The notes: generated from the sequence alone by a model not told the origin. A stretch of DNA of 64,000 bases from Herbiconiux solani NBRC 106740 (GCF_001571005.1 NZ_BCST01000001.1:558001-622000); one strand, 5' to 3'; shown: positions 25,699 through 36,482, counted from the stretch's first letter. Translations and numbers: made by a program.

Positions 25699-25737
25699 AA
25701 AACCAAAAGCAGGGGCGGGCGCTAGGCCCACCCCTGC
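25699..25737 (-). terminator. Intrinsic terminator after rpmA
   Basis: On the minus strand GCAGGGGTGGGC, loop CTAGC, GCCCGCCCCTGC form a 12-bp stem with one mismatch, followed by TTTTGGTTTTCC. It ends the rplU-rpmA unit and separates it from obgE. Confidence 0.9.
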
Positions 25738-25755
25738 TCGAAGCGACTCGCGACG

Positions 25756-26016
25756 TTACTCGGCGGCCGCTGCGACGATGTTGACGACCTTGCGGCCACC
25801 CTTGTTGCCGAACTCGACCGCACCAGCCGACAGGGCGAACAGCGTGTCGTCTCCGCCACGGCCGACGTTGATGCCGGGGTGGAAGTGCGTGCCGCGCTGG
25901 CGGACGATGATCTCGCCCGCGCCGACGACCTGGCCACCGAAGCGCTTCACGCCGAGACGCTGAGCGTTGGAATCACGACCGTTGCGAGTGGAGCTCGCGC
26001 CCTTTTTGTGTGCCAT
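25756..26016 (-). CDS. rpmA: 50S ribosomal protein L27
   Basis: The 86-aa protein opens [20 protein letters not shown], the universal L27 N-terminus reaching the peptidyl transferase centre, and continues with [10 protein letters not shown] and [10 protein letters not shown]. There is no Firmicutes-type N-terminal extension that would need cleavage. It is the second gene of rplU-rpmA, 12 bases after rplU. Confidence 0.98.
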   Translation of the reverse strand: MAHKKGASSTRNGRDSNAQRLGVKRFGGQVVGAGEIIVRQRGTHFHPGINVGRGGDDTLFALSAGAVEFGNKGGRKVVNIVAAAAE

Positions 26017-26028
26017 CTGCCTTGATCC

Positions 26029-26337
26029 TTACTTGATTCCGGTGACCTTGACACGGGTCAGCTCCTGGCGGTGGCCCTGGCGCTTCTTGTATCCGGTCTT
26101 GTTCTTGAACTTCTGGATGACGATCTTCGGGCCGCGGAGGTCTTCGAGGACCTCGGCGGTGACCTTCACCTTGGAAAGCGACGTGGCGTCGGAGGTGATG
26201 TTCTCACCGTCGACGAGCAGCACTGCCGCCAGTTCGATGTTGCCGTCTTTGTCAGCCTTGATCCGGTCGAGGGTGACAATGGTGCCGACCTCTACCTTTT
26301 CCTGCCGACCACCGGCGCGCACAACTGCGTAAACCAA
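26029..26337 (-). CDS. rplU: 50S ribosomal protein L21
   Basis: The 102-aa protein has the L21 pattern [34 protein letters not shown] and a terminal VKVTGI. It is first in rplU-rpmA. The roughly 155 bases upstream, to the divergent DUF4031 gene, hold its leader; a TTGACC is visible on the minus strand near 26435 but no convincing -10 is paired with it, and no known ribosomal-protein leader structure was recognised. Confidence 0.98.
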   Translation of the reverse strand: MVYAVVRAGGRQEKVEVGTIVTLDRIKADKDGNIELAAVLLVDGENITSDATSLSKVKVTAEVLEDLRGPKIVIQKFKNKTGYKKRQGHRQELTRVKVTGIK

Positions 26338-26493
26338 TTTACGTACCTAACTCTTTTAGGGGCCCTCAAAAGCGCAATCTGCAACGCTTGGAAGTCTTGG
26401 CGATAGCGAGAGAAAGCTCTACGCACACCAGCGGTCAAGCTTACTTGAATCCGCGATTTCGGTCAAACCGGGCCGAGTGGGATACTCAGCCTC

Positions 26494-26769
26494 GTGACCG
26501 TGTTGATCGACAAGCCCATGTGGCCAGCCCACGGTACCATCTGGGGCCACCTCGTCAGCGACGAATCGCTGGAGGAACTGCACGTCTTCGCGCGGATGGC
26601 CGGGTTGCCGCCGCGCAGCTTCGATCTCGACCACTACGACGTGCCGGTCGACCGGTACGACGAGCTGGTGGCCGCAGGCGCGCTGCCGGTCAGCTACCGC
26701 GACCTGGTGGTCAGGCTGCGGCGGAGCGGCCTCCGAATCCGTTCGAAGGACCGCCCCGCCAAGCACTGA
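26494..26769 (+). CDS. DUF4031 domain-containing protein
   Basis: The 91-aa protein MTVLIDKPMWPAHGTIWGHL has the DUF4031 pattern: an early Asp, WPxHGxxWxHLVSD, and DLDHYDVPVDRYDELVAAGA in the second half. The family is small, soluble and uncharacterised, with conserved His and Asp residues that could bind metal. The start is GTG. It is convergent with rne and divergent from rplU, a placement also common in relatives. Confidence 0.85.
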   Translation: MTVLIDKPMWPAHGTIWGHLVSDESLEELHVFARMAGLPPRSFDLDHYDVPVDRYDELVAAGALPVSYRDLVVRLRRSGLRIRSKDRPAKH

Positions 26770-26772
26770 CCG

Positions 26773-26788
26773 GGCACCCGAGGGTGCC
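26773..26788. terminator. Short hairpin between DUF4031 and rne
   Basis: GGCACC-CGAG-GGTGCC is a perfect 6-bp stem with a 4-base loop, just after the DUF4031 stop and 21 bases beyond the rne stop. There is no T-run, so its use as a bidirectional terminator is only likely. Confidence 0.5.
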
Positions 26789-26808
26789 GCGGATGCGGGC
26801 GCTGCCGG

Positions 26809-29742
26809 CTACTTGTCGTCGACCGGAGCCGACACCGCGGCCGTCGACACCCGGCGGCTGCGTCCGCGGCCCTGACCGGGCTGCTTCGGCTCGGGAAGGG
26901 CGTCGAGCACGGAATCGAGCAGCTGCGTCGCATCCGGAGTCACCACGCGGGGCGCACGGGCGGCCTTCGTGACGGGGATGTCGAGGATCGCGACCGGGAC
27001 GTCGTTCTCGGGCTCGCGAGCCGCAGGAACCTCTGCACGCGCCTGCGCAGGCGCCTCCGCCGGCACGTCGGCCGCAGCGTGCTGCGGCTGCGCCTGCGGT
27101 TCGGCCTGCGTCTGCTGCGAGTCCGCCTCGGCCTCGCCCCTGCTGTGGCGCGACTTGCGGCGACGCGAGCTGGATGCGGTGGCCGCCTTCTCGGAACGCG
27201 TCTCCCCCGCTGCCGGCTCGGCTGCGCGGGATTCGGAGCCGTCGACCGGGGTGGTGACCGAATCGGGGGCGGCCGCCTCGGGCGAGGTGGACGCGGCAGG
27301 CGCCGCATCCGTCGCCGCCTCGGCCGGGATCGTCTGGATCGCACCGGTCGCCGGAGCGATCGTGCTCGCCGCGATCTTGGCCAGAGCGTTCTTCGCGTCG
27401 TCGGTGATGGCGTGGGTGACCCCGTTGCCGTTGCTCGAGGACGAGCCGTTGCCGTTCGACGACGACCCGTTGCCGCCACCGTTGCCGTTACCGCCGTTGC
27501 CGCCGTTCGACCCGCCGTTGCCGTTGCCGCCGCGCGAGCGACGGTTGTTCGACGAGGAGTTGCCGGCCTGCGGGGGCTGGCTCGACTGGCGGTGCTTCAC
27601 GACGGGGTCGTGGTGCACGATGATGCCGCGGCCGGCGCAGAACTCGCACGGCTCGCTGAAGGACTCCAGGAGCCCGAGGCCGAGCTTCTTGCGGGTCATC
27701 TGCACGAGTCCGAGCGAGGTGACCTCGGCGACCTGGTGCTTGGTGCGGTCGCGTGACAGGCACTCGATCATCCGGCGCAGCACGAGGTCGCGGTTGGACT
27801 CCAGCACCATGTCGATGAAGTCGACCACGATGATGCCGCCGATGTCGCGGAGCCGCAGCTGCCGCACGATCTCCTCGGCGGCCTCGAGGTTGTTCTTCGT
27901 GACCGTCTCCTCGAGGTTTCCGCCCGAGCCGACGAATTTGCCGGTGTTGACGTCGACGACCGTCATGGCCTCCGTGCGGTCGATCACCAGCGAGCCGCCC
28001 GAGGGCAGCCAGACCTTGCGGTCGAGGGCCTTCTCGATCTGCTCCGAGATGCGGTACTCGTCGAACGCGTCGCGCTCGCCCTCGTACTTCTCGACGCGGT
28101 CGAGGAGGTCGGGAGCGACGGCTGCGAGGTAGTTCTCGATCGTGGCCTGGGCGTCGTCGCCGGAGATCACGAGCTTGTGGAAGTCCTCGTTGAAGACGTC
28201 GCGCACGATCTTGATCAGGAGATCCGGCTCGGAGTGCAGCAGGTGCGGAGCCTGCTGCTTCTTGACCTGCTCGCTGATGTGCGCCCACTGCGAGGTGAGG
28301 CGGTTGACGTCGAGGGTCAGCTGCTCCTCGGTGGCGCCCTCCGAGGCGGTGCGCACGATGACGCCGACGTTGTCGGGGAGCACCTCCTTCAGGATGCGCT
28401 TGAGCCGGGCACGCTCGGTGTCCGGCAGTTTGCGTGAGATGCCGTTCATCGAGCCGTTCGGCACGTAGACGAGGTAGCGGCCGGGCAGGCTGACCTGGCT
28501 GGTGAGGCGGGCGCCCTTGTGTCCGACCGGATCCTTCGTGACCTGGACGAGCACGGTGTCGCCGGACTTCAGCGCGAGTTCGATGCGGCGGGGCTGCGTG
28601 CCCTTGCCCTCGTTGTTCTCGGCCGCGGCATCCCAGTCGACCTCGCCGGAGTAGAGCACGGCGTTGCGGCCGCGGCCGATGTCGACGAAGGCTGCCTCCA
28701 TGCTCGGCAGCACGTTCTGCACGCGGCCGAGGTAGACGTTGCCGATGAGCGAGGCGTCCTGCGCCTTCGCGACGTAGTGCTCGACGAGCACGCCGTCTTC
28801 GAGGACGCCGATCTGGATCTTGTCGTTCTTGGCGCGGACCACCATCACGCGGTCGACGGCCTCGCGGCGGGCGAGGAACTCGGCCTCGGTGACCACGGGG
28901 CGGCGTCGGCCGGCGTCACGGCCGTCGCGACGGCGCTGCTTCTTGGCCTCGAGCCGGGTGGAGCCCTTGACGCGCTGCGGCTCGGTGATGAGCTCGGGCT
29001 CGCGCGGGGTGCGCACCTTGACGACGGTGTTCGCCGGGTCGTTGTCTCCCCCGCGCCCCTCTTCGCCGGAGCGGCGGCGCGAACGGCGTCGGACGCCCGA
29101 CTCGGACGGCTGACCGCCGCGGTCGTCGCGGCCGTCGTCGTCGCGGTCGTCACCGAGATCGCGGCCCCGGTCGTCGCGGCGGTCGTCCCGGTTCCGGTCG
29201 CCGCCGCGCGGCGGCAGCGGAGGAAGGTCGGGCAGGTCGGGTGCCTGGAAGAAGAGCGAGGTGGTGCTGAGGGCACGCGCGGGAGGCGCGGCAGGAGCAT
29301 CCTGACCGGCGGAGGCGTTGCCAGAGACGCCGGCCGCGAACGGGGCGAGGCCCGGCTCGTCGTCGTGCTGGACCTCGAGCACGGCCGCGGCGGCGAGGCC
29401 GGAACCGGTCGCGGGGGCCGCAGCCTCAGGAGCAGCGGTGTCAGCGCCGACAGCGTCGAGCTCAGCAGCGTCTGCCGCAGCGGCGTCAGGCTCAGCAACT
29501 GCGGGCACGGCGGCCTGCGGCGCATTGGCCTGCGGTGCGTTCGTCTGGGGCGCCGAAGCCCGGCGCGAGGAGCTCCGTGGCTCCGGCTGCGTTGCGGGAG
29601 TCTCGGGCTGCGCCTCGGGCATCGAACCCTGGGGCTCGGTCTTCTTCACCGCCCGGCGGCCGCCGAACAGACGGGTCTTCCGCCGCCCTGTTCCCTCTCC
29701 GTTGTTCGCATCCTGGTCATTGTGTGAATTTTTCTCCACCAT
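26809..29742 (-). CDS. rne: Ribonuclease E/G family protein
   Basis: The 977-aa protein has the catalytic RNase E/G core in its centre (about residues 280-720). An S1-like segment contains GNVYLGRVQNVLPSMEAAFV. The DNase I-like active site includes VVDVNTGKFVGSGG and IIVVDFIDMVLESNRDLVLR with the metal-binding aspartates, and the zinc-link cysteines are in CEFCAGRG. Long flanking regions rich in Ala/Arg/Glu and Gly/Asn/Ser (HNDQDANNGEG, NGGNGNGG) are disordered and probably hold RNA or partner sites, as in other actinobacterial RNase E. About 260 bases upstream contain no gene and form a long leader, in keeping with known self-regulation of rne in other bacteria. Confidence 0.95.
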   Translation of the reverse strand: MVEKNSHNDQDANNGEGTGRRKTRLFGGRRAVKKTEPQGSMPEAQPETPATQPEPRSSSRRASAPQTNAPQANAPQAAVPAVAEPDAAAADAAELDAVGADTAAPEAAAPATGSGLAAAAVLEVQHDDEPGLAPFAAGVSGNASAGQDAPAAPPARALSTTSLFFQAPDLPDLPPLPPRGGDRNRDDRRDDRGRDLGDDRDDDGRDDRGGQPSESGVRRRSRRRSGEEGRGGDNDPANTVVKVRTPREPELITEPQRVKGSTRLEAKKQRRRDGRDAGRRRPVVTEAEFLARREAVDRVMVVRAKNDKIQIGVLEDGVLVEHYVAKAQDASLIGNVYLGRVQNVLPSMEAAFVDIGRGRNAVLYSGEVDWDAAAENNEGKGTQPRRIELALKSGDTVLVQVTKDPVGHKGARLTSQVSLPGRYLVYVPNGSMNGISRKLPDTERARLKRILKEVLPDNVGVIVRTASEGATEEQLTLDVNRLTSQWAHISEQVKKQQAPHLLHSEPDLLIKIVRDVFNEDFHKLVISGDDAQATIENYLAAVAPDLLDRVEKYEGERDAFDEYRISEQIEKALDRKVWLPSGGSLVIDRTEAMTVVDVNTGKFVGSGGNLEETVTKNNLEAAEEIVRQLRLRDIGGIIVVDFIDMVLESNRDLVLRRMIECLSRDRTKHQVAEVTSLGLVQMTRKKLGLGLLESFSEPCEFCAGRGIIVHHDPVVKHRQSSQPPQAGNSSSNNRRSRGGNGNGGSNGGNGGNGNGGGNGSSSNGNGSSSSNGNGVTHAITDDAKNALAKIAASTIAPATGAIQTIPAEAATDAAPAASTSPEAAAPDSVTTPVDGSESRAAEPAAGETRSEKAATASSSRRRKSRHSRGEAEADSQQTQAEPQAQPQHAAADVPAEAPAQARAEVPAAREPENDVPVAILDIPVTKAARAPRVVTPDATQLLDSVLDALPEPKQPGQGRGRSRRVSTAAVSAPVDDK

Positions 29743-30005
29743 CTCTGGTGCAACTCCTTGCCAGCCAGGGGCTCACGCCCTCCGGCAGGTACTCTCAAGA
29801 ACGAAGATCCGCGTTCGCGAAGCTCTCCGCCAATCTCTCTGGTGCGCCGGCCCGGTGATGACCGGGGCCGGTCGCTCTGTCTGTCTTCTGCGTCGGACCG
29901 GGTGCCGCGAGGAGCATCGCTCTCGTGCAGCCGGCCGAAAAGCCTTCTTGGCGGTGACCGTGACGTTCACGGAAACCTACGTCGATTATCGCACGCATTC
30001 CCAGA

Positions 30006-30653
30006 ATGCTCGCGTACCCGCTCTGCAATAATGCGTTGGTGCCTGCCGAAACGATCCCGTACCGCCGCCCGATCGGCCTGGCCGTGTTCCTCATCGTCGC
30101 CGGGGTGATCGGCTGGTACTCGGCGTTCGATCTGACTCTGGAGCGCATCCAGACCCTGATCAACCCGGACTACGCGCCCAGCTGCAACATCTCGCCGCTG
30201 GTGACCTGTGGGCCGAACATGGCGAGCCAGCAGGGCTCGATCTTCGGCTTCCCGAACCCGATCATCGGGGTGGCCGCGTTCGTGGCGCCCATCGTCGTGG
30301 GCGTCGCCATCCTGGCCGGCGCCCGATTCGCCAAGTGGTTCTGGGTGCTGTTCAACCTCGGCTTCGTCGGCGCCCTGGTCTTCATCATCTGGCTGATCGG
30401 CCAGAGCATTTTCGTGCTGGGCACGCTGTGCCCCTACTGCATGCTCGTCTGGTCGGTGGTCATCCCGCTGTTCTGGTACGTGACGGCCTACAACCTCAAG
30501 CAAGGGCACTTCGGCAACGGGAAGAGGAGCCGCGAGGTCGCGGCGCTCGTCTACCCGTGGGTGTGGACCCTGGTGCTGCTCAGCTACCTGGTGATCGTGG
30601 TGATCGCGCAGCTGCGGCTCGACGCGATCACCGCGATCTTCCAGTCGCTGTAG
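30006..30653 (+). CDS. Vitamin K epoxide reductase (VKOR) family protein
   Basis: The 215-aa membrane protein has four to five transmembrane helices and the VKOR cysteines: a loop pair in SCNISPLVTCG and the redox CxxC in TLCPYCMLVW, with the conserved Ser/Trp context. Bacterial VKOR reoxidises DsbA-like thiol oxidases using menaquinone and so supports disulfide formation in secreted proteins. The start is uncertain. The ATG at 30006 has no Shine-Dalgarno, and an in-frame GTG at 30039 sits six bases after AATAAT, so a leaderless start is possible. It is divergent from rne. Confidence 0.9.
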   Translation: MLAYPLCNNALVPAETIPYRRPIGLAVFLIVAGVIGWYSAFDLTLERIQTLINPDYAPSCNISPLVTCGPNMASQQGSIFGFPNPIIGVAAFVAPIVVGVAILAGARFAKWFWVLFNLGFVGALVFIIWLIGQSIFVLGTLCPYCMLVWSVVIPLFWYVTAYNLKQGHFGNGKRSREVAALVYPWVWTLVLLSYLVIVVIAQLRLDAITAIFQSL

Positions 30654-30666
30654 CGGCCCGCCCGGC

Positions 30667-30694
30667 GGCTACCGGCTACCGGCTACCGGCTACC
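30667..30694. repeat. 7-bp tandem repeat, four units
   Basis: GGCTACC is repeated four times without a mismatch and followed by a partial GGCT that runs into the ndk stop codon. It fills the short gap between the convergent VKOR and ndk genes. Confidence 0.9.
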
Positions 30695-30697
30695 GGC

Positions 30698-31126
30698 TCA
30701 GTCGAACCAGAGGGCGAGCTCGCGCTCGGCCGACTCGGGCGAGTCGCTGCCGTGCACGAGGTTCTGCTGCACGGCGAGGCCCCAGTCGCGGGCGAGGTCG
30801 CCGCGGATCGTGCCGGGCGCGGCCGTGGTCGGGTCGGTGGTGCCGGCGAGCGAGCGGAAGCCCTCGATCACGCGGTTGCCCGCGATACGGAGCGCGACGA
30901 TCGGGCCGGACTCCATGAACTCCACGAGCGGCTCGTAGAAGGGCTTGCCCTGGTGCTCCTCGTAGTGCGACGCGAGCAGCTCGCGGTTCGGCTCGATGAG
31001 CTTGATGTCGACGAGCTGGTAGCCCTTGGCCTCGATGCGGCGCAGGATCTCGCCGGTGAGGTTGCGGGCGACCCCGTCGGGCTTGACGAGAACGAGGGTT
31101 TCTTCGACGTACGTGGGCACGGTCAT
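30698..31126 (-). CDS. ndk: Nucleoside diphosphate kinase
   Basis: The 142-aa protein has the NDK opening ETLVLVKPDGVARNLTGEIL, the nucleotide-site residues, and the phosphorylated catalytic His125 in NLVHGSDSPESAERE. It balances nucleoside triphosphates. It is the last gene of the ileS-folC-DUF4233-ndk string, 61 bases after the DUF4233 gene. Confidence 0.97.
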   Translation of the reverse strand: MTVPTYVEETLVLVKPDGVARNLTGEILRRIEAKGYQLVDIKLIEPNRELLASHYEEHQGKPFYEPLVEFMESGPIVALRIAGNRVIEGFRSLAGTTDPTTAAPGTIRGDLARDWGLAVQQNLVHGSDSPESAERELALWFD

Positions 31127-31187
31127 CCTTCCGAGTGGCCGCGGGATGCGCGGCGCGAACTGTCCGAAGACACCCTAGCGGGCCGAG

Positions 31188-31598
31188 CTAACCGTCTTCC
31201 GAAGGGCTCCGGGGCTCGGCGCCCTCCCCCGCCTGCTCCTCCGCGGCGCGGGCCTCGGCGGCCCGGAGCGCGTTGTCGCGGTCGATGGATGCACCCTTGA
31301 CCAGGCAGTAGACCCAGAGCGCGATGAAGATGGCGGCCACCACGGAGAGGGCGGGGGCGAAGAAGCACGCGGCCACGATGACCGCCTGCAGCACCCACCC
31401 CACCGCGTACGCCCACCGGTGCCGAAGCAGCGCCGCGGTGCCGATGAGCGCGAGGCAGAGCACCGCTCCCCCGCCGAGCGCGATCGTAGGAGGCAACGCC
31501 TTGAGCCCGAAGATCACCAGGGCGGCGAAGAACATGACGATCGACTCGAAGCCGAGCACGATCGAGCAGAGGCTCTGCCGGACGGAGCCGCCTCTCAC
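31188..31598 (-). CDS. DUF4233 membrane protein
   Basis: The 136-aa protein has four hydrophobic helices (SIVLGFESIVMFFAALVIFG, then ALIGTAALL and AVIVAACFF) and an acidic C-terminal tail. DUF4233 proteins are small actinobacterial membrane proteins almost always encoded right after folC, as here. The GTG start overlaps the folC TGA by four bases, so translation is coupled. No role is established; a link to folate or envelope is only suggested by position. Confidence 0.85.
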   Translation of the reverse strand: MRGGSVRQSLCSIVLGFESIVMFFAALVIFGLKALPPTIALGGGAVLCLALIGTAALLRHRWAYAVGWVLQAVIVAACFFAPALSVVAAIFIALWVYCLVKGASIDRDNALRAAEARAAEEQAGEGAEPRSPSEDG

Positions 31599-33055
31599 GC
31601 GTCGTCGCCCTTCCACCCCTCGGCGGCGGCGAGGCCGATGACCTCGCCCACGAGCGTGATCGAGCCGGTGACCAGCACCGCCCCCTTCTCCGACTCGCCC
31701 GCGAGCTCGCGGGCCTGGTCGAGGGCGGCCTCGAGCTCGGGCTCCACCAGCACGCGATCGGCGCCGACGATGCCGACGACGGTCGAGGCGAGCTCGTCGG
31801 GGTCGATCGCCCGGTCCGACGACGAGGAGGTGATGACGAACTCGTCGACCACGGGGTCGAGCGCCCGCACGATCCCCTCGACGTCCTTGTCGGCAAGCAC
31901 CGCAATCACGGCGATGACCTTGTCGAAGGTGAAGTACTCGGTCACCGCGGCCGCGAGGGCCTGGGCGCCGCCCGGGTTGTGGGCGGCGTCGACCAGCACG
32001 GTCGGCTCGATGCCGACCAGCTGGAGGCGGCCGGGCGAGGTCACCGTGGCGAAGCCCTCGGTCAGCACCTCGTCCGAGAGCGCCTGGGTGCCGGCGCCGA
32101 GGAAGGACTCCACGGCGGCGACCGCGACGGCGGCGTTGTGCCCCTGGTGCGCTCCGTAGAGCGGCAGGAAGTGGTCGCGGTAGGTGCCGGCTAGGCCCTG
32201 GACCGAGACCAGCTGGCCGCCGACCGCGACCGTCGACTCGAGCAGCCGGAAGCCGTCGCCCTCGACCGCGAACCGCGACTCGGACAGGCTCGCGGCGCGT
32301 TGGAGTTCGGCCAGCGCCTCGGCGGGCTGGATGGCCGAGACGACCTCGGCCGCGGGCTTGATGATCCCGGACTTGGTGCGCGCGATCTCGGCGACCGTGT
32401 TGCCGAGACGGGCGGTGTGGTCGAGGGAGATCGGCGTGATCACGGCGACCTGGCCGTCGGCGATGTTGGTGGAGTCCCACTCCCCGCCCATCCCGACCTC
32501 GATCACGGCGACGTCGACGGGCGCGTCGGCGAAGGAGGCGAAGGCGAGCACGGAGAGGGCCTCGAAGAAGGTCAGCCCGGGTTCGCCCTCGGCCGCGAGC
32601 TCGGAGTCGATGATGCCGAGGAAGGGCTCGATGTCGCGCCAGTTCGCGGCGAGGGCCTCGTTCGAGATCGGCTGCCCGTCGATCATGATGCGCTCGTTGA
32701 GGCGCTCGAGGTGCGGACTCGTGAAGAGCCCGGTGCGGAGCCCGTAGGCCCGCAGGATGCTCTCGATCATCCGGCTGGTCGAGGTCTTGCCGTTGGTGCC
32801 TGTGATGTGGATGACGGGGTACGAGCGCTGCGGGTCTCCCAGCAGTTCCGCGGCACGGCGGGTGGCCGTCAGGCGGGGCTGCGGAGCCGCCTCGCCCAGG
32901 CGGGCGAGCAGGGCCCGGTAGACCGCGTCGCCCTCCTCGACGAACTCGTCGGGGGCGTCGAGGCCGACCTCCTCGAAGCCGTCACCGGTGCCCTCGGTCT
33001 CGTCGGGGTCGTCGGCGGGGGGCCCGAAGTCTCCTCCGAAGAACTGGTCAGACAT
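31595..33055 (-). CDS. folC: Bifunctional folylpolyglutamate synthase/dihydrofolate synthase
   Basis: The 486-aa Mur-ligase-fold enzyme has the ATP loop [20 protein letters not shown] near residue 80, [14 protein letters not shown], the lysine/His region [15 protein letters not shown] and [13 protein letters not shown]. It adds glutamate to dihydropteroate and folates. An acidic N-terminal extension of about 40 residues ([16 protein letters not shown]) precedes the fold. Its start overlaps the ileS stop by eight bases, and its stop overlaps the DUF4233 start. Confidence 0.95.
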   Translation of the reverse strand: MSDQFFGGDFGPPADDPDETEGTGDGFEEVGLDAPDEFVEEGDAVYRALLARLGEAAPQPRLTATRRAAELLGDPQRSYPVIHITGTNGKTSTSRMIESILRAYGLRTGLFTSPHLERLNERIMIDGQPISNEALAANWRDIEPFLGIIDSELAAEGEPGLTFFEALSVLAFASFADAPVDVAVIEVGMGGEWDSTNIADGQVAVITPISLDHTARLGNTVAEIARTKSGIIKPAAEVVSAIQPAEALAELQRAASLSESRFAVEGDGFRLLESTVAVGGQLVSVQGLAGTYRDHFLPLYGAHQGHNAAVAVAAVESFLGAGTQALSDEVLTEGFATVTSPGRLQLVGIEPTVLVDAAHNPGGAQALAAAVTEYFTFDKVIAVIAVLADKDVEGIVRALDPVVDEFVITSSSSDRAIDPDELASTVVGIVGADRVLVEPELEAALDQARELAGESEKGAVLVTGSITLVGEVIGLAAAEGWKGDDA

Positions 33056-36000
33056 TCTGGGTCACCGACTTCCGGCTCACGGCGATGATGAACTCGTCCT
33101 GGTTGGCGTACTTGCCCGCTGCGACACGCACGAAGTGCTCGGGCGCGGCTCCGGTGAGGGTGCCGAGCCATTCCGAGGCGAGCACCTCACGATACCCGTC
33201 GAGCGACGGGGTGCCGGCCGGGGCGTGGGATGCGAACGAGGTCGCGAGAGTCTCGGCCGCTAGGTCGACCGCGGTGGCGGAGGCGACGGCCGCCGCATCC
33301 TCGTCGCTGAAGAAGACCAGGTCGAGGTTGATACGGTCGCTCACCTCGAAGCCGGCCGACTTCCGCACGTCCTGAACGGCACGGATGATGTCCCGGGCCA
33401 GGCCCTCGGCCTCGAGCTCGGGCGTGGTCTGCGTGTCGAGCAGCACGAAGCCGCCGTTCGGCAGCAGGGCGACGCCCACACTGTCGGAGTCGTTGGTCGC
33501 GACCAGGGTCAGCTCGTACTCCCCCTCCAGTAGCTGGATGCCGCCGGCGGTGACCACGTCGTTCTCCTCGGACCACTCGCCGGTGCGGGCCGCCTTGATG
33601 GCCTGCTGCACGCTCTTCCCGAGGCGCGGACCCGCGACCCGGGCGTTCACGGTCAGGCGCGACGAGAGACCGTAGTCGGCCGGGGCCGTCTCGCTCTGCT
33701 CGGCGAACGTCACCGACTTGACGTTCAGCTCGTCCTTCAGGATCGACTCGAAGGCGGCGAGGTTCTCGGCCCCGTCGGCGACGATCGTGAGGCCGGCGAG
33801 CGGCAGGCGCACGCGCAGACCGTTGAGCTTGCGGAGCGAGAGCACCGTCGACGAGATCGAGCGCACGGTGTCCATGGTGTGCACGAGGCCGACGTCGGCC
33901 GGGAAGTGGTTCTCGTTCGGCCAGTCGGTCAGGTGCACGCTGCGGCCGCCGGTGAGGCCCTTCCACATCGCGTCCGCCACCAGCGGGATGAGCGGGGCGG
34001 CCACCCGGGTGACCGTCTCGAGCACCGTGTAGAGGGTGTCGAAGGCGTCGTGGTCGTCGCCGGACCAGAACCGGTCGCGCGACCGCCGGACGTACCAGTT
34101 GGTGAGCACGTCGGCGAAGTCGCGGAGCTTCGCGGAGGCGAGCGTCGCATCCAGGCCCTCGAGATCGGCGGTCACCGACTGCACGAGCTCGCGCGTCTTG
34201 GCGAGCAGGTACCGATCGAGCACGTCCTTCGAGTCGGTGCGCCACTGAGCTTCGTAGCCGCCCTCCTCCGCACTGTTCGCATAGAGGGTGAAGAAATAGT
34301 AGGTGCTCCACAGGGGCAGGAGGAGTTCGCGGACGCCCTGGCGGATGCCCTCCTCGGTGACGACGAGGTTGCCGCCGCGGAGGACGCTCGAAGACATCAG
34401 GAACCAGCGCATCGCATCCGACCCGTCGCGGTCGAAGACCTCGGAGACGTCGGGATAGTTGCGGAGCGACTTCGACATCTTCTGCCCGTCGGAGCCGAGC
34501 ACGATCCCGTGGCTGATCACGTTCTTGAACGCGGGCCGGTCGAACAGCGCGGTGGAGAGCACGTGCATGACGTAGAACCAGCCGCGGGTCTGCCCGATGT
34601 ACTCGACGATGAAGTCGGCCGGGCTGTGGGTGGCGAACCACTCCTCGTTCTCGAACGGGTAGTGCACCTGGGCGAACGGCATCGATCCCGAGTCGAACCA
34701 GACGTCGAAGACGTCGGTGATGCGGCGCATGGTCGAGCGGCCGGTCGGGTCGTCGGGGTTCGGCCGGGTGAGTTCGTCGATGAACGGGCGGTGCAGGTCG
34801 GGCTCGCCGTCGCGATTGACCGGCAGCCGGCCGAAGTCGGCCTCGAGCTCGGCGAGCGAGCCGTAGACGTCGATGCGCGGGTACTCAGGGTCGTCGCTCT
34901 TCCAGACCGGGATGGGCGAACCCCAGTAGCGGTTGCGCGAGATCGACCAGTCGCGGGCGCCGGAGAGCCACTTGCCGAACTGGCCGTCCTTGACGTTCTC
35001 GGGCACCCAGTCGATCTGCTGGTTGAGCTCTTCCATGCGGTCGCGGATGGGCAGCACGCGCACGAACCAGCTCGACACGGCCTTGTAGATCAGCGGGTTG
35101 CGGCAGCGCCAGCAGTGCGGGTAGCTGTGCTCGTAGCTGGCCTGGCGGAGCAGGCGCCCCTCGGCCTTCAGCAGCTGGGTGAGCGGCTTGTTCGCGTCGA
35201 AGACCTGCAGGCCCTCGACGTCGTGCACGGTGGAGAGGAAGCGGCCGCCGTCGTCGACGGAGATGATGACCGGGATGCCCGCGGCCTCGCAGACCTTCTG
35301 GTCCTCCTCGCCGTAGGCGGGGGCCTGGTGCACGATGCCGGTGCCGTCGGTGGTCGAGACGTAGTCGGCGACGAGGATCTGCCAGGCGTTCTCGGTGCCC
35401 CACTTCTCGGTGTCGGCGTAGTAGTCCCAGAGGCGGTCGTAGGCGACGCCCTCGAGCTCACGGCCCGTGATCGTGCGGGTGACCGCGGCGCGGGCCTCCT
35501 CGGCCGAGTCGTATCCGAGGTCTTTGGCGTAGTTGCCGACCAGGTCGACCGCGAGCAGATAGTCGGCGACCAGCACGGTGGTGGAGGGCGCGACCGTGGC
35601 GCGGCCGGTGTCGGTGCCCTCGGGCACGGGGTCGCCCGAAGCGACCTCGCGGGCGACCGGGGTGTCGGCCGTGCCGTTGGGGCCGGCAGGAACCACGGCG
35701 TACTCGATCGACGGACCGACGGCGAGGGCCATATTGGTCGGCAGGGTCCAGGGCGTCGTCGTCCAGGCCAGGGCGCGCACGCCGGTGAGCCCGAGGGCCT
35801 CGGCGCGGCTGCCGACGAGGGGGAAGGTGACGGTGACCGTCTGGTCCTGACGCATCTTGTAGACGTCGTCGTCCATCCGCAGCTCGTGGTTCGAGAGCGG
35901 GGTCTCGTCCTTCCAGCAGTAGGGCAGCACACGGTAGCCCTCGTAGGCGAGGCCCTTGCCGTGCAGCTCCTTGAAGGCCCAGAGCACGCTCTCCATGAAG

Positions 36001-36482
36001 GTGGTGTCGAGCGTCTTGTAGTCGTTGTCGAAGTCGACCCAGCGGGCCTGGCGGGTGACGTAGTCGCGCCACTCCTGGGTGTACTGCAGCACCGACTTCC
36101 GCGAGGCGTCGTTGAACACCTCGATGCCCATCTCCTCGATCTGGCTCTTCTCGGTGATGCCCAGCTGCTTCATCGCCTCGAGCTCGGCGGGGAGGCCGTG
36201 CGTGTCCCAGCCGAAGCGGCGCTCGACCTTCTTGCCGCGCATGGTCTGGAAGCGCGGGAAGACGTCTTTCGCGTACCCGGTCAGCAGGTGGCCGTAGTGC
36301 GGCAGGCCGTTCGCGAACGGCGGGCCGTCGTAGAACACCCACTCGGGCTTGCCGTCGCGGTTGTCGATGCTGGCCTGGAAGGTGTCGTCCTGCTTCCAGA
36401 ACGCCAGCACCCCCTGCTCGAGGTCGGGGAAGCTCGGCGAGGGGACGATGGACGAGAAGTCGTCGGAGTCTTTGGGGTACAT
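33048..36482 (-). CDS. ileS: Isoleucyl-tRNA synthetase (eukaryote-like, long form)
   Basis: The 1144-aa class I synthetase has the HIGH-type motif in [18 protein letters not shown] near residue 60, the CP1 editing domain (about 200-420), KMSKS in [15 protein letters not shown], and a long anticodon-binding C-terminus. The length and domain spacing match the IleS2 type that is common in actinobacteria and elsewhere linked to low mupirocin sensitivity. The start at 36482 is supported by AGGAG; the frame runs on upstream but through the T-box leader. It heads the operon with folC, DUF4233 and ndk. Confidence 0.97.
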   Translation of the reverse strand: MYPKDSDDFSSIVPSPSFPDLEQGVLAFWKQDDTFQASIDNRDGKPEWVFYDGPPFANGLPHYGHLLTGYAKDVFPRFQTMRGKKVERRFGWDTHGLPAELEAMKQLGITEKSQIEEMGIEVFNDASRKSVLQYTQEWRDYVTRQARWVDFDNDYKTLDTTFMESVLWAFKELHGKGLAYEGYRVLPYCWKDETPLSNHELRMDDDVYKMRQDQTVTVTFPLVGSRAEALGLTGVRALAWTTTPWTLPTNMALAVGPSIEYAVVPAGPNGTADTPVAREVASGDPVPEGTDTGRATVAPSTTVLVADYLLAVDLVGNYAKDLGYDSAEEARAAVTRTITGRELEGVAYDRLWDYYADTEKWGTENAWQILVADYVSTTDGTGIVHQAPAYGEEDQKVCEAAGIPVIISVDDGGRFLSTVHDVEGLQVFDANKPLTQLLKAEGRLLRQASYEHSYPHCWRCRNPLIYKAVSSWFVRVLPIRDRMEELNQQIDWVPENVKDGQFGKWLSGARDWSISRNRYWGSPIPVWKSDDPEYPRIDVYGSLAELEADFGRLPVNRDGEPDLHRPFIDELTRPNPDDPTGRSTMRRITDVFDVWFDSGSMPFAQVHYPFENEEWFATHSPADFIVEYIGQTRGWFYVMHVLSTALFDRPAFKNVISHGIVLGSDGQKMSKSLRNYPDVSEVFDRDGSDAMRWFLMSSSVLRGGNLVVTEEGIRQGVRELLLPLWSTYYFFTLYANSAEEGGYEAQWRTDSKDVLDRYLLAKTRELVQSVTADLEGLDATLASAKLRDFADVLTNWYVRRSRDRFWSGDDHDAFDTLYTVLETVTRVAAPLIPLVADAMWKGLTGGRSVHLTDWPNENHFPADVGLVHTMDTVRSISSTVLSLRKLNGLRVRLPLAGLTIVADGAENLAAFESILKDELNVKSVTFAEQSETAPADYGLSSRLTVNARVAGPRLGKSVQQAIKAARTGEWSEENDVVTAGGIQLLEGEYELTLVATNDSDSVGVALLPNGGFVLLDTQTTPELEAEGLARDIIRAVQDVRKSAGFEVSDRINLDLVFFSDEDAAAVASATAVDLAAETLATSFASHAPAGTPSLDGYREVLASEWLGTLTGAAPEHFVRVAAGKYANQDEFIIAVSRKSVTQNV

